DNA of 64,000 nucleotides. Source: Novosphingobium sp. (GTDB lineage: Bacteria; Pseudomonadota; Alphaproteobacteria; Sphingomonadales; Sphingomonadaceae). The stretch lies in assembly GCA_024236175.1 (NCBI GenBank), contig JACKKY010000001.1, positions 124,001 through 188,000 of the forward strand, read 5' to 3'. Position 1 is the stretch's first letter. Every line of letters starts with the position of its first letter. Below are positions 46,643-56,367 of this stretch, piece by piece. The position numbers were made by a program, and so were the translations under genes. The notes beneath the pieces are model-generated. The model was not told where the DNA came from, did not search any database, and saw only the letters and a program-made list of their open reading frames with translations.

Positions 46643-47316
46643 CGCTCCAGTTGCAAGGCAAGTCGCGCATTCCAAGTACTTCGGTTGCCGCGAGATGAAT
46701 GCCAAGGCAATCTATGTCATGTGGGCAACTATCGGCGCAGAACTGCGTGTCCCCTATGAAAAAATGAGCCGCTCGGTGACCCGAGACTGAACAAAAGCAG
46801 GTTGAGCGTCGGGAGTGTCAGCTGGGCCATTCCGATTTCCCGTCGTTCGTGCAGCAGTCGGTGCCTTGCTGTAAGTGCCATCCTCCATACGGTTCAGGGA
46901 ATGTTGTCGCGCAAGGGACGATTCAGGATCGTCGCTACTATCTTCGATGTAGGGGGCGATCGGTATGAGACCAAACTCGCGAACTTCAACTCTCTGAGCT
47001 TCTATCCGCGAACCGGTTAGATCATTCCCAGCCCTTCCTACATTCTCGAGGATCTGAACGAAGGACAGCTTTCGGGTAACTGGATGACCTCTTGGAACGG
47101 CCGGAATGTCAGCGGCAGCCGCCTCCGGCAAGTTCCGCTCGAATGTCTGCTTTAGCCACACACCTTTCCAAAAGCTGTCAGACAGCAAACGACGACAAGA
47201 CAGACGTTGACATGGAATCTGGGCGTTTCCGAAGATGGTCATTGCTCAACGAGCAATAGCGCTGTCTCAGGCATCCCTTCAACCAGCGACAATCCTGATA
47301 GCCGAAACCAGGCAGT
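46643..47316. other. 674-bp gene-free tract between the two catabolic islands
   Basis: Genes on both sides converge here. A 162-codon frame on the minus strand (46754-47242) exists, but its translation shows no family pattern, no ribosome site, and a base composition unlike its neighbours. I see no terminator with a clear T-run and no repeat. It looks like decayed sequence. Confidence 0.45.
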
Positions 47317-48663
47317 CTAATTTGTTTTGCCTGCGCTCTGCACTCGTCCATCCGCGTCGATATAATCGCGCAATGCCCTGTGGAGATTGTTGATGCACAC
47401 TTCCTGGTGCGGATTGGTCCTCAGCGCCTTGAAGCCGCGGCAATGCATGCCCTTTTGCACCTCCGGCAGGTTAACAAGGTCGTCCTTCAGGAATCGGTTG
47501 ACCTCGAAGAAGTCCCGGTAATCCTCGACGTATGTGTGCTGCGGCTTCGGCTCCTTGCCGGGCGCGAATCTGCCGAATGACCAGATGTCCCAGATACATT
47601 CATCCGGATTTTCGGGATCGGGCCGGGTCCGGTAGCACAGCGATCCGTCGATGCAGGGCAGGATGATGAAGTTGGGAAAAATGTGCCAGCCGAAACCAGC
47701 GCGCTCCATGGCTTCAGGCGTCAGCCGGTCTGGCCATGAGACGCCGGTCTTTTCCAGTTCCTCGCGGTGGAACTCGATCAGCTTCATGCCGAGCAGTTGC
47801 GGGTCCGTGCCCTCGGGCAACTCGGCCAGGACGCGCTTGGCCGCCGCAAGGCTGGGCTCAAGGTACATTGCCTGCAGGTCGTGATACATTTCCTCGTATG
47901 TCTCGGCGATGAGCACGCGCGGATCGCGTTGCATCTGCGCCATCGCCGCGGGCCGGTTCGGCAGCTCGACCGGATCGAACAGGGTCGGGCCGAACATGGA
48001 ATGAATGCCGAAGGCGTATGACGGAAGGATCGTCGAACTCTTGGTCTGCGGATGCGTCGCCTCGACATGGTAAGCTTCATTGAAGGCGCCCAGCACCAGC
48101 TTCCAGTTGGCCGGGGTCTTCATTTCGACATGCCAGATCATGCGCGTGTCCTGCAGTGCGTAGCACGCAAGATATTCGGGCACCTCACCAAGGTAATCGA
48201 GCAGCGGCGGTGCCTCGGGGTTCATCGTCACGAAAACCCAGCCCGCCCAAGTATCGACGCGCAGCTCAGGCAGACGCAGATCCTCGTCGGTGAAGTTGTC
48301 GCAACCTTCCCATTCATGCCTGCTGACGACCCGCTGGATCGAGCCGTCGACGTTCCAGCTCCACCCGTGGAAGCGGCAATAGATCGATTTGCCGATCTGG
48401 CCGCACCCTTCCTTCAGCTTGCGGCCACGGTGCTGGCACACATTGAAGAACGCCTTGATCGAACCGTCCGGCTGCCGAACGAGCAGGATCGTGTCGCGCA
48501 CGACATCGAATACGACATAGGAGCCGGGTTCCTGCAGTTCTTCCTCCCGGCAGGCCATGAGCCAGACGTTCGGCCACATCCGTTCGTTCTCGAGTTGAAG
48601 GAACTCCTTCGAGATGTAGTCCTCAACCGGAACGAAATCTGGGCGTATCTTCGCGCTCACCAT
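47317..48663 (-). CDS. Rieske non-heme iron oxygenase, alpha subunit
   Basis: 448 residues from ATG 48663. The Rieske cluster ligands are C76, H78, C96 and H99 (CQHRG ... CRFHGW); the mononuclear iron histidines are H199 and H204 (NEAYHVEATHPQ). The length and the C-terminal CRGFKALRTNPHQE resemble a sphingomonad group of ring-hydroxylating oxygenases related to those acting on aromatic acids or phenoxy compounds. It should hydroxylate or demethylate an aromatic or alicyclic substrate with O2. No ferredoxin, reductase or beta subunit lies nearby. It begins 7 bp after the flavin monooxygenase gene. Confidence 0.9.
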   Translation of the reverse strand: MVSAKIRPDFVPVEDYISKEFLQLENERMWPNVWLMACREEELQEPGSYVVFDVVRDTILLVRQPDGSIKAFFNVCQHRGRKLKEGCGQIGKSIYCRFHGWSWNVDGSIQRVVSRHEWEGCDNFTDEDLRLPELRVDTWAGWVFVTMNPEAPPLLDYLGEVPEYLACYALQDTRMIWHVEMKTPANWKLVLGAFNEAYHVEATHPQTKSSTILPSYAFGIHSMFGPTLFDPVELPNRPAAMAQMQRDPRVLIAETYEEMYHDLQAMYLEPSLAAAKRVLAELPEGTDPQLLGMKLIEFHREELEKTGVSWPDRLTPEAMERAGFGWHIFPNFIILPCIDGSLCYRTRPDPENPDECIWDIWSFGRFAPGKEPKPQHTYVEDYRDFFEVNRFLKDDLVNLPEVQKGMHCRGFKALRTNPHQEVCINNLHRALRDYIDADGRVQSAGKTN

Positions 48664-48670
48664 TCCGGCC

Positions 48671-49945
48671 TCAGAAGAAATAGGTAACCGGCGGGAGGCC
48701 GAGCATGTTGCGGCCATGCTGTTCGGCGAGGGCCTCGTAATCCTGGATCAGGTGTCCGCAAGCGACATTCGCATCGCGTGCCAAACGCTGCAGCGGATCG
48801 CTGAGCAAGTGCACCGACGAACCCGCGTTGTCGATGATCAGCCGCAGCGCCTCGCGTGCCACCCGGCTAGCATAGGCGTTCTGAGCAGTGCTTGCCATGC
48901 GCGCCGCGACGTCGTGGTTCTGCCCGGCCGCCGCGCGCTCCAGGACCTCGCGGGTCAGCGTATCGTGGATGAGTTCGGCACTGCGCACCATGACGTCCGC
49001 CTTGGCCAGCATCACCTGGTAGTTCGCCTTTTCGGCAAGGATCGTCTGCGTGCCGGTCACCTTGCGGACCTTGATCCGTTCACGGAAGATGTCGACCGCG
49101 CCTCGCGCCGCGCCAACGGTGGAGGCAGTGGTCACCAGTGACAAGAACGCCGTCGAAGGCATCCGGTACATCGGGTTCTCGTGGAGATTTGCACCGGGTG
49201 TGGTGCCCATGCCCAGGTCTCGGTTGGTCACGGTCATGTGCTCGGGGACGAACATGTCCTCGACGATGATGTCGTTGCTGCCCGTCGCGGCCAGACCGGC
49301 AACACGCCAGGTGTCAAGCACACGCGCTTCGCGCATCGGCAACGCAACGGTAATCATGTCAGGCGGCGCGTCGCCTTCGCCAGGGACCATTGCCATGCCC
49401 ATGCACCAGTTCGAATGCATCACGCCGCTGCCCCACTTCCAGTGGGCGTTGACGCGGTAACCGCCTTCGATCGGAGTAGCCATTGCCGGAGGCGTCGAGA
49501 CAAGCGGAGCGATCATGTAGCGCCCGCCGGCGAAGAACTTGTCCTGCGCCTCCTTCGGGAACAGCGAGGCGACCCAGTTGTGCTCGACCGTGAACGTCAC
49601 GGCCCAGCCGGTGGAGGGGCAGGCTTCGGAAATCAGCCGGGCGGTCAGGAAAAAGTCTTCCGGGCCGAATTCGCAACCGCCGTAGAGTTTGGGCACGAAG
49701 TGATAGAAGAAGCCGGTCTTGCGCACCGCTTCCCACACGTCGGGATGCGGGTAGCCGAGCTTTTCCGATTCCTGCGCATATTCCGCGATCATCGGCCGCA
49801 GTTGGGCAATGCGATCACGAACGGTCTGCGGCGTAAGTGCCGCGATTTCGTCGGGCGCCAGCCAGCCTTCCTCACCGGGCGGATGCACCGGAATGAGGGC
49901 TGACTGGCTCTCCTGCTGGGGACTGGTCGCGCTTGCGGTGGCCAT
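48671..49945 (-). CDS. Group D flavin-dependent monooxygenase (acyl-CoA dehydrogenase fold, HpaB/HsaA-like)
   Basis: 424 residues with acyl-CoA dehydrogenase topology but without its catalytic motif. Segments such as FYHFVPKLYGGCEFGPEDFF, CPSTGWAVTFTVEHNW, WKWGSGVMHSNWCMGMAMV and RVAGLAATGSNDIIVEDMFVP are typical of oxygenase components acting with free reduced FMN, such as HsaA and p-hydroxyphenylacetate hydroxylase C2. It should hydroxylate a phenol or similar ring. A flavin reductase partner is not encoded in the window. It lies 21 bp after the atypical kinase gene and directly before the Rieske gene. Confidence 0.82.
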   Translation of the reverse strand: MATASATSPQQESQSALIPVHPPGEEGWLAPDEIAALTPQTVRDRIAQLRPMIAEYAQESEKLGYPHPDVWEAVRKTGFFYHFVPKLYGGCEFGPEDFFLTARLISEACPSTGWAVTFTVEHNWVASLFPKEAQDKFFAGGRYMIAPLVSTPPAMATPIEGGYRVNAHWKWGSGVMHSNWCMGMAMVPGEGDAPPDMITVALPMREARVLDTWRVAGLAATGSNDIIVEDMFVPEHMTVTNRDLGMGTTPGANLHENPMYRMPSTAFLSLVTTASTVGAARGAVDIFRERIKVRKVTGTQTILAEKANYQVMLAKADVMVRSAELIHDTLTREVLERAAAGQNHDVAARMASTAQNAYASRVAREALRLIIDNAGSSVHLLSDPLQRLARDANVACGHLIQDYEALAEQHGRNMLGLPPVTYFF

Positions 49946-49966
49946 GGGTCTTGTCTCTTGCAGTTT

Positions 49967-51352
49967 TCAGGAGGGGTTGGATGCTGCAACCAGCCGCGAA
50001 AGCCGCGGCCAGTGCTTGTCGAACATCGGCATGTGGGCAAGGCCGGGCAGCAGCACCTTGGCCTGCGTGACGGCCCAGCGATGAAGCAGCCGGATCAGTT
50101 CATCGTCGCGTTCGGGTCCGGCGGCGAGGACGAATTCCTCAAGCGCGGCATCGGCCTCGAGCCAGGTCGCCGCCTGCTGGCCCGTCAACTGGGAGACTTT
50201 ACCGATGTAGTCATCCTCTAGCGCGCGCCAGGCATCCATGCGCCTGGCCAGTTCAAGGAACTTGCGCTGCTCGGTGACTGCGTAGGGCTCGTCGGGCACT
50301 TCGGCCGGAACTTTGCCTGCCATCACGTCGAAGATCTTCGCCCAGCGGGAAGGCTGTGCCTCGGGAATGGCGACATCGTGGCTGAGATCGAGCCCCTTAG
50401 CATCGCCCAGCACTTCTAGCTGGCTGATGATCGAACCGACATACCAGCCGACATATTCGAAATAGGTCGCCTGGGATGTCGGCGAGTGCATACCGCCGGT
50501 AAGGATGAATGGCGTGCACAGCCCCCACCACACGGCGTGGAAGGCAAGCACGTCGAGCTCGTAGGTCTCGCCGGTGATCTCGGAATAGCGCCGGAAGAAC
50601 GGAGTGACGTCGCCGGCATTGTACATCGAGAGGCGTAACGGGATGAATGCGATGTCGATCATCGGGTCGCCGAGACAGGCGTATTCGAAATCATAGAGCC
50701 CGGTGACCTTGCCGTCCTTGAACAGGAACTGCCCTGAATCGACCGACAGGACGGAAATCTTGTCCCGGTGGCGCGGCACGTTGCGGTAGATCCACTGGCG
50801 CAGAAACTCGATGCGCGGCTCGGGAATCTTCTTGCCCGCAAGATACATTGCCTCGCAGGTCTTGAAGCAGCCGAGAGAGATTTCCTCGGCGGTTTCGGGC
50901 ATCTTCATCACGCCCTGCGCTGCAAGCTCTTCGGGCGGGATCGCATGCTGGCGCGCAACGGCTTCGGCGAAGTCCTCAAGCACCGCGACCCGCTCGGCCT
51001 CGGATACGTTGGCAAAGTCAAAGTCGCCGGCAAGATTGTCCATCACCGTGGCGTGGGGATCGTCGATGATGCCGTAGATGTGCGGCACGGGCACGCCGTG
51101 GCGCTCCAGGATTTGCAGCGCGCCGGCTTCGTGCTCGAGCGGCCAGGGCGGGAATGGCTCGTTGCGCTCTTCGCGAACATAGAGGTTGAGCACTTCGGTG
51201 TCGCGAGCCACGTCAACCCACCAGCCGCCGCGCCAGCGTGGCTGTTGCTCGATCCGCTCTACCTTGCCGCCGACATTGGCCTCGATCCAGGCGACGACCT
51301 TGGCGTCCTTGGTCGGGTCAGATGCCGGCGTGGCTTGGGGGGCGCCGCTCAT
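49967..51352 (-). CDS. APH-fold phosphotransferase with altered catalytic loop
   Basis: 461 residues, about 100 longer than the other two kinases in the window. The fold is recognisable: YVREERNEPFPPWPLEHEAGAL, VPHIYGIIDDPHATVMDNL, then the catalytic region ISVLSVDSGQFLF followed by GLYDFEYACLGDPMIDIAF. The usual HGDxxxxN loop lacks both the His-Gly pair and the Asn: SVD replaces HGD and Gln stands where Asn would be; the Asp and the downstream DFE are kept. It may be a weak kinase or a binding protein. The ATG overlaps the LLM gene stop by 4 bp (ATGA). Confidence 0.75.
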   Translation of the reverse strand: MSGAPQATPASDPTKDAKVVAWIEANVGGKVERIEQQPRWRGGWWVDVARDTEVLNLYVREERNEPFPPWPLEHEAGALQILERHGVPVPHIYGIIDDPHATVMDNLAGDFDFANVSEAERVAVLEDFAEAVARQHAIPPEELAAQGVMKMPETAEEISLGCFKTCEAMYLAGKKIPEPRIEFLRQWIYRNVPRHRDKISVLSVDSGQFLFKDGKVTGLYDFEYACLGDPMIDIAFIPLRLSMYNAGDVTPFFRRYSEITGETYELDVLAFHAVWWGLCTPFILTGGMHSPTSQATYFEYVGWYVGSIISQLEVLGDAKGLDLSHDVAIPEAQPSRWAKIFDVMAGKVPAEVPDEPYAVTEQRKFLELARRMDAWRALEDDYIGKVSQLTGQQAATWLEADAALEEFVLAAGPERDDELIRLLHRWAVTQAKVLLPGLAHMPMFDKHWPRLSRLVAASNPS

Positions 51353-52269
51353 GCCGTGTCCTCACGCGGCGTCCACAGCCCGGCCGAACTGAGAGACTGG
51401 CGCACTTCGTCAAGCCGCTTGATATTGGCATCAACTCCGTCGATTCCCGGCCCGGCGACATTGGTGCACATCTGCACCGCGCCAACGTTCTTCCAAGCTT
51501 CCACATGCGCCGGCCAGTCCGGGTGCATGGAAGGCAGGAGTAGCGCCTCGATCGGCACGTCTGCCGGATCGCGTTCCACCTCGCGGCAATATTCGCGAAA
51601 CCGCTCAACCAGCTGCATGCCGGTTTCGTCGGGGTCGAAGGTCGGCATCCAGCCGTCGCCCTTCTGGGCTATGCGCCGCAGCACCCGGTCGACATGCGCC
51701 CAGCCCTTGTAGGGATGCACTCCGCCACCGCCCAGCCACAGGGGAATCGGACGCTGCACGGGCATGGGCCAAAGCCCGGCGTCGGTGATCGTGTGAAATA
51801 CCGTTTCGACAGTGACCGCGCGCTCAGTCCAGAGCGCGCGTAGCACGTCAATCTGATCGTCGAAGACCTTGCCGCGCGCCTTGAAATCCATGCCGAGCGC
51901 CTCGTACTCGACCTCGTTCCAGCCAGTGCCGATGCCGAGCCGGAAATTGCCGTTGGTCAACAAGTCGAGCGTCGCCGATTGTTTTGCGACAAGCACCGTC
52001 TGGCGCTGCGGCAGGATCATCACGCCTGTTGCCAGTCCCAGCTTCGGAGCCACGCCGGCGATGTATGAGAGCAGCGCGATCGGTTCGTGGAACTTGGAAT
52101 TGAGATCATACCCCTGCCAGCCCGGACGGCTCTCGGCATTGGCGCCCATGACATGGTCGTAAGAGATGATGTGGTTGAATCCCATCTCCTCGACCGCGAC
52201 CGTATAAGTGCGGATGGCACCGACATCGGGCTCGATCGTGTCATGGGGAAATATCGCCCCGATCTTCAT
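51349..52269 (-). CDS. LLM-class F420/FMN-dependent oxidoreductase
   Basis: 306 residues from ATG 52269, with GAGGAA six bases upstream. The luciferase-like barrel shows KIGAIFPHDTIEPDVGAIR, GFNHIISYDHVMGANAE, LATGVMILPQRQTVLVAKQSAT, GNFRLGIGTGWNEVEYEALG and IPLWLGGGG. The GTGWNEVEYEALG segment is typical of the TIGR03619-like group often assigned to F420. It is the first gene of the leftward operon of the second island and diverges from the P450 gene. Its substrate is unknown. Confidence 0.85.
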   Translation of the reverse strand: MKIGAIFPHDTIEPDVGAIRTYTVAVEEMGFNHIISYDHVMGANAESRPGWQGYDLNSKFHEPIALLSYIAGVAPKLGLATGVMILPQRQTVLVAKQSATLDLLTNGNFRLGIGTGWNEVEYEALGMDFKARGKVFDDQIDVLRALWTERAVTVETVFHTITDAGLWPMPVQRPIPLWLGGGGVHPYKGWAHVDRVLRRIAQKGDGWMPTFDPDETGMQLVERFREYCREVERDPADVPIEALLLPSMHPDWPAHVEAWKNVGAVQMCTNVAGPGIDGVDANIKRLDEVRQSLSSAGLWTPREDTA

Positions 52270-52459
52270 GCGGCTTCCTCTCTTCCGGATTTGTTCGAGG
52301 CTAGAGCGCCCGCGCGCGGCCAGACAAGCGCAAGCGGCGCGTCTGCCGCAGTTCGCGCCGGGAATGCGAAGTCCAGGCACGAAAGTGAAAGTCGCCCCGG
52401 TTGACCCCTCGCCGCTGGCCCGCCCATGCTTTTTGCGACAGGCGGGAAGGAAGGCAAAG

Positions 52460-53683
52460 ATGACGATTACGCGCGAAGAGGAGCTATGGCTGCTTGACCC
52501 AGCGCAATACCATGCCCGCGGCTATCCCTGGGATGCGTGGGCGAAGCTGCGGCGCGACGATCCGGTACACCGCATCGAGCAGGGCTTCGGAGGCGACTTC
52601 TGGGCCGTCACGCGCCATGCCGACATCGTCGCTTGCGAGACCAATCCGGATGTATTCAAGAACGGCCCTGCGCTGACGATCGGTGCAGAGACTGGCGGCT
52701 TTCGCATGCTCGTCAATCTCGACCCGCCCGAGCATCCCCAGCACCGCGCCGTTGCCAATCCCTGGTTCATGCCGCGCAGTATCGAATGGGTGCGTCAGCT
52801 GGCCGAGGAGATTGTCACAGAGACATTCGACCGCGCAATGGAGCGCAACGGCGAAGTGATCGATTTTCAGGAAGATGTCGCAAATCTCGTACCCACCGCC
52901 GTGATCTCCGCATATCTCGGCGCACCGCGCGAGATGTGGCCCAAGATTGTTGAATGGACCAACCAGATCATCAACGCCAACGATCCCTCCGTCGCGGGCG
53001 ACCAAGGGACGGCTGCTCTGCTGATGCAGGCGACCGGTGCGATCATGCAGGTTCACGGTGCGACCTTCGCCGATCGCCGTGCCAATCCCAAAGATGACCT
53101 GATGACGGCACTGGTCCAGGCAGAGATCGACGGCAAGCCGCTGACTGACATCGAACTGGCCTCATGGGGGATCATTTTGACAACCGCGGGCCACGAAACC
53201 TCGCAGAGCACCTTCGGAATGGGCGTCCACACATTGTTGCAGCACCCAGACCAGTTGGCGCGGCTGAAAGCCGACCCTTCCCTCCTGCCGCGTGCGATAG
53301 ACGAGATGCTGCGCTATCTCTCGCCAGCGATCCATTTCCTGCGCACACCCGACCGCGACGTCGAGGTAGGCGGCAAGACGATCCGGGCGGGCGAACACAT
53401 GATCATGTTCTACCCGTCGGCAAATCGCGATGAGGAAGTATTCGAGAACCCGGACTCGTTCGACATCGAGCGCAACCCCAACCGTCACCTCGCGTTCGGC
53501 TGCGGCCCGCATGTCTGCATCGGCATGCACCTGGCTAAGCTGGAGCTGCGCGTGATGTTCGAGGAATTCCTTGCCCGCGTCGAGGAGATCGAGCCGGTGG
53601 GTGAACCCGAGCGTGTCTTCACCAACAGCACCGGCGGGTTCAAGCGCTTTCCGGTGCGGATGAGGGTCAAACCGAAGGCATGA
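52460..53683 (+). CDS. Cytochrome P450
   Basis: 407 residues from ATG 52460 with GGAAGG about 6-8 bases upstream. I-helix LTTAGHETSQS (AGxxT), EMLR (ExxR) and the heme loop FGCGPHVCIGMHLA with Cys353 are intact; DPPEHPQHRAVANPWF is the usual bacterial entry. It is a soluble class I enzyme and needs a ferredoxin and reductase, neither of which is in the window. It would hydroxylate a hydrophobic substrate. It diverges from the LLM operon across a 190-bp promoter gap and is followed by the AraC regulator gene. Confidence 0.93.
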   Translation: MTITREEELWLLDPAQYHARGYPWDAWAKLRRDDPVHRIEQGFGGDFWAVTRHADIVACETNPDVFKNGPALTIGAETGGFRMLVNLDPPEHPQHRAVANPWFMPRSIEWVRQLAEEIVTETFDRAMERNGEVIDFQEDVANLVPTAVISAYLGAPREMWPKIVEWTNQIINANDPSVAGDQGTAALLMQATGAIMQVHGATFADRRANPKDDLMTALVQAEIDGKPLTDIELASWGIILTTAGHETSQSTFGMGVHTLLQHPDQLARLKADPSLLPRAIDEMLRYLSPAIHFLRTPDRDVEVGGKTIRAGEHMIMFYPSANRDEEVFENPDSFDIERNPNRHLAFGCGPHVCIGMHLAKLELRVMFEEFLARVEEIEPVGEPERVFTNSTGGFKRFPVRMRVKPKA

Positions 53684-53789
53684 CCAGAACCGTATCCATG
53701 CGGCCGGTTTGCCTCACCGCAAGCATGGTTGTATTCATCGGCCATACGGCCACATGTGGCCGGGAGAGGCGACTGGTCCGGTGGCAAGC

Positions 53790-54683
53790 ATGGAACCGGT
53801 GATCGAAAGGGAAGTGTGGCTGCCCAATGTTTCGGTGCAGCTTGCGACGGTCAGCCTGACCGAACCGCGAGACGTGTTGCCGCAGACCTCGGGCTACAAC
53901 ATCTGCCAGCGCCTTTCCGATGATCATGCGCCGCTCAGGATCGGCAACATCAACGCGCGCGAGGCATTTCCCAGGGTCGGGTCGGTGGGATTCCTCCCAC
54001 CGGGTTGCGCCGTCAGGCTTTATCCAGTCGACGGTCCCTTCCGCGTGCTCAACTGCTCTTTCGAATCTTCCCTGTTCGAGCGAGTGACGGGCTTCGGGCA
54101 GGATATCTGGGACGAACACACCGGGGCGCTCGTTTCGATCAAGGACCGGCGGCTGGAACTGCTCATGCAGGAGATTCAGGCCGAGCTGGTGCAACCCGAT
54201 TACGGCCAGGAGACGGTGATCGAAGCGGTTGCCGACATGATCCTGATCGAAATGGCGCGCTATGGCCGTCGGCTCGACGCGGCCGGCGGAGCCGGCCAGG
54301 GGCTGGCGCCGTGGCAGCTCCGGCGTATCAACGAGCGGCTCGCATCATCGCTCGACCAGGGGTATCCGGGCCTCGATGAACTCGCAACGCTGTGCGGCAT
54401 CAGCCAGAGCCACCTGATGCGCAGCTTCAAGGCCGCCACTGGCTGGCCGATCCACAAGTTCATCGCCGAGGAACGGCTGCGGGCGGCCAAGCAGATGCTT
54501 GCTGGCGAGGACCTGAACGCCAAGGAGATCGCAAGCCGTCTCGGTTTTCGCAGCCCCGCCTATTTCGCGACGGCGTTTCGCCGAATGACCGGCAAGACCC
54601 CTACCGAATTCCGCCGCGAAGCAAGGGCGCAACAACATTACGAGCCGGCGACCGGCGCAGGCGGCTCCGGGCGGAACAGGTAA
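53790..54683 (+). CDS. AraC-family transcriptional regulator
   Basis: About 297 residues from ATG 53790; ATG 53754 and a TTG at 53709 are in the same frame, and no start has a strong ribosome site. The C-terminal 100 residues carry two helix-turn-helix units: LDELATLCGISQSHLMRSFK and AKEIASRLGFRSPAYFATAF, ending RRMTGKTPTEFRR. The N-terminal part is a cupin-like ligand domain (PRVGSVGFLPPGC). It is the only regulator in the second island and probably controls both the P450 and the Rieske operons. Its 3' end overlaps the oppositely oriented TPP-enzyme gene by 46 bp. Confidence 0.85.
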   Translation: MEPVIEREVWLPNVSVQLATVSLTEPRDVLPQTSGYNICQRLSDDHAPLRIGNINAREAFPRVGSVGFLPPGCAVRLYPVDGPFRVLNCSFESSLFERVTGFGQDIWDEHTGALVSIKDRRLELLMQEIQAELVQPDYGQETVIEAVADMILIEMARYGRRLDAAGGAGQGLAPWQLRRINERLASSLDQGYPGLDELATLCGISQSHLMRSFKAATGWPIHKFIAEERLRAAKQMLAGEDLNAKEIASRLGFRSPAYFATAFRRMTGKTPTEFRREARAQQHYEPATGAGGSGRNR

Positions 54684-56347
54684 TGCGAGAGCGGCGCATG
54701 GGCGTCGGGATCGGTCATCACGTCGACCACCGCCGGAAGGCCTGAATCAAGCGCGCGCTGGAGCGCGGGCGCGAATTCCTCGGGCGAGGCGACGCGTTCG
54801 CCGAAACAGCCGCAGGCGCGCGCTATCGCCGCGTGGTCGACCGGGCCGAGGTCCGATGCGTCGGAATGATGGTGCATGAACCACTCCTCGCCATGCTGCT
54901 GATAGGCGAGAATCTCGTTGTTGAGCACGATCACGACGATCGGGATGCCGATCCGCCGCGCAGTTTCGAGTTCGGACCAGTTGTGCGCAAAGCCGCCATC
55001 GCCGACCAGAGCGAATACATTCGCTTCGGGACGGGCCAGCTTCGCGCCCATCGCCATCGGCATGCCCCAGCCCAGGCCCGCGATTCCCCGCGGCGTAAGG
55101 AAGCGCGCGCCGTGGCAGCGCCCATTGAGGAAGGTGCCGACCCAGTTGGTCGCATAGCTTGCATCGGCGCAGACAATGTCGTGTTCGCACAACAGCGGAT
55201 CGAGCACGCGCATCAGGTGCTCGGGACGCACCGCGCCCTGGCGGCCGGGACCGATTTCGTCGAGCACGGCCGCGCTTTGCGCTTGCGCCTCGGTGTTGTC
55301 CCGCGAAACCTTGGCGAGCCGCTCGGCCCGATCCGGGAAGTCGGATTCCGACAGTCCATCCAGCAGCGCCGCGAGCGTCGCCTTCGCGTCCCCCAGGAGC
55401 CTGAGCGCTTCGTAATTGCGACCGATCTCGATGCCGTCGATGTCGATATGGATGAAGCGCGCATCGCGCGGAAACAGCGTCCAGTTCGCCGTGCCGTTGG
55501 CGGCCGTGCGCGTTCCGACGAGCAGTACGAGATCGGCCCTCTCGGCATAATCGCGCAAGTGCATCGCCTTCGAGCCCTTGCCCATGCAGTTGCCGAACAC
55601 TCCGAGCGAAAGCGCGTACCTTTCGTCGATCGCGCCCTTGCCGTGATTTGTGGTGCAGACCGGAATAGCGCCGAGTTCAGCCAGAGCTGCCATTTCCGCG
55701 CAAGCGTTCGAAAGATGCACACCCCCGCCGGCGACGATGAGCGGGCGCTTCGCCCCTTTGAGCAATTCTATTGCGTCGGCCAAACGGTCTTGCGCGGGAA
55801 CAACCCGGTCGAGCGGGAAATGGCCGAGCTTCGCGGTGCGGTGGGGCGAAGGAACTGCGTCCTCGCCCATGAAATCCGAAGGCAGCAGCAGTACGACCGG
55901 GCCCGGCCGACCGCTGGTCGCCTGCACGATTGCCATATCGATGTAGTCATCCAGACGTTCGGGCTCTGTGACGCGGCGTGTCCACTTCGAACAGCTCGAA
56001 AACAGGGCGAAATGGTCGAATTCCTGGAACACGTTGCGGTCCGCATCGGCAACGGGGTATTCCTCGACAAGCGCCAGGATCGGAATCGATGCCTTGATCG
56101 CTTCGCACAGGGGCGGGACAAGCAGCGTCGCTGCAGGACCGCTCTGACCTGCCAGGACGGAGATGCGACCGCTGATCCGCGAGAAGCCGTCAGCCATGGC
56201 GCCACCTGCGTTCTCAGTGCGGAAGCCGATCTGGCGGATGCCATACTTCGGTGCGACGTGCTGGGTGCGGACCGGGAAGCATTGGCTGAACATGGTATCG
56301 ATGCCGTGACGGGCGAGAGCCGCGGCAAGGGCTTCCGAGGTATTCAT
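54638..56347 (-). CDS. Thiamine-diphosphate-dependent enzyme (acetolactate synthase/decarboxylase family)
   Basis: 569 residues from ATG 56347 with GGAGGA three bases upstream. The activating Glu is in FRTENAGGAMADGFSR; the ThDP-Mg motif is GDGGFAHNWSELETA ... IVVIVLNN (GDG to NN). The order PYR domain, central domain (RPLIVAGGGVHLS), PP domain is the usual one. Specificity among acetolactate synthase, benzoylformate decarboxylase and lyases cannot be read from these motifs. It stands 21 bp after the SDR gene, so it acts in the same pathway, possibly cleaving or forming a C-C bond next to a keto group. Confidence 0.85.
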   Translation of the reverse strand: MNTSEALAAALARHGIDTMFSQCFPVRTQHVAPKYGIRQIGFRTENAGGAMADGFSRISGRISVLAGQSGPAATLLVPPLCEAIKASIPILALVEEYPVADADRNVFQEFDHFALFSSCSKWTRRVTEPERLDDYIDMAIVQATSGRPGPVVLLLPSDFMGEDAVPSPHRTAKLGHFPLDRVVPAQDRLADAIELLKGAKRPLIVAGGGVHLSNACAEMAALAELGAIPVCTTNHGKGAIDERYALSLGVFGNCMGKGSKAMHLRDYAERADLVLLVGTRTAANGTANWTLFPRDARFIHIDIDGIEIGRNYEALRLLGDAKATLAALLDGLSESDFPDRAERLAKVSRDNTEAQAQSAAVLDEIGPGRQGAVRPEHLMRVLDPLLCEHDIVCADASYATNWVGTFLNGRCHGARFLTPRGIAGLGWGMPMAMGAKLARPEANVFALVGDGGFAHNWSELETARRIGIPIVVIVLNNEILAYQQHGEEWFMHHHSDASDLGPVDHAAIARACGCFGERVASPEEFAPALQRALDSGLPAVVDVMTDPDAHAPLSHYLFRPEPPAPVAGS

Positions 56348-56367
56348 GGGTCCTCCAGATGGGTCGC

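Noticed and set aside
46754..47242. A 162-codon frame on the minus strand in the gap between the islands
   Set aside because: Not overlapped by another gene, but it lacks a ribosome site and any family pattern; treated as part of a decayed intergenic tract.
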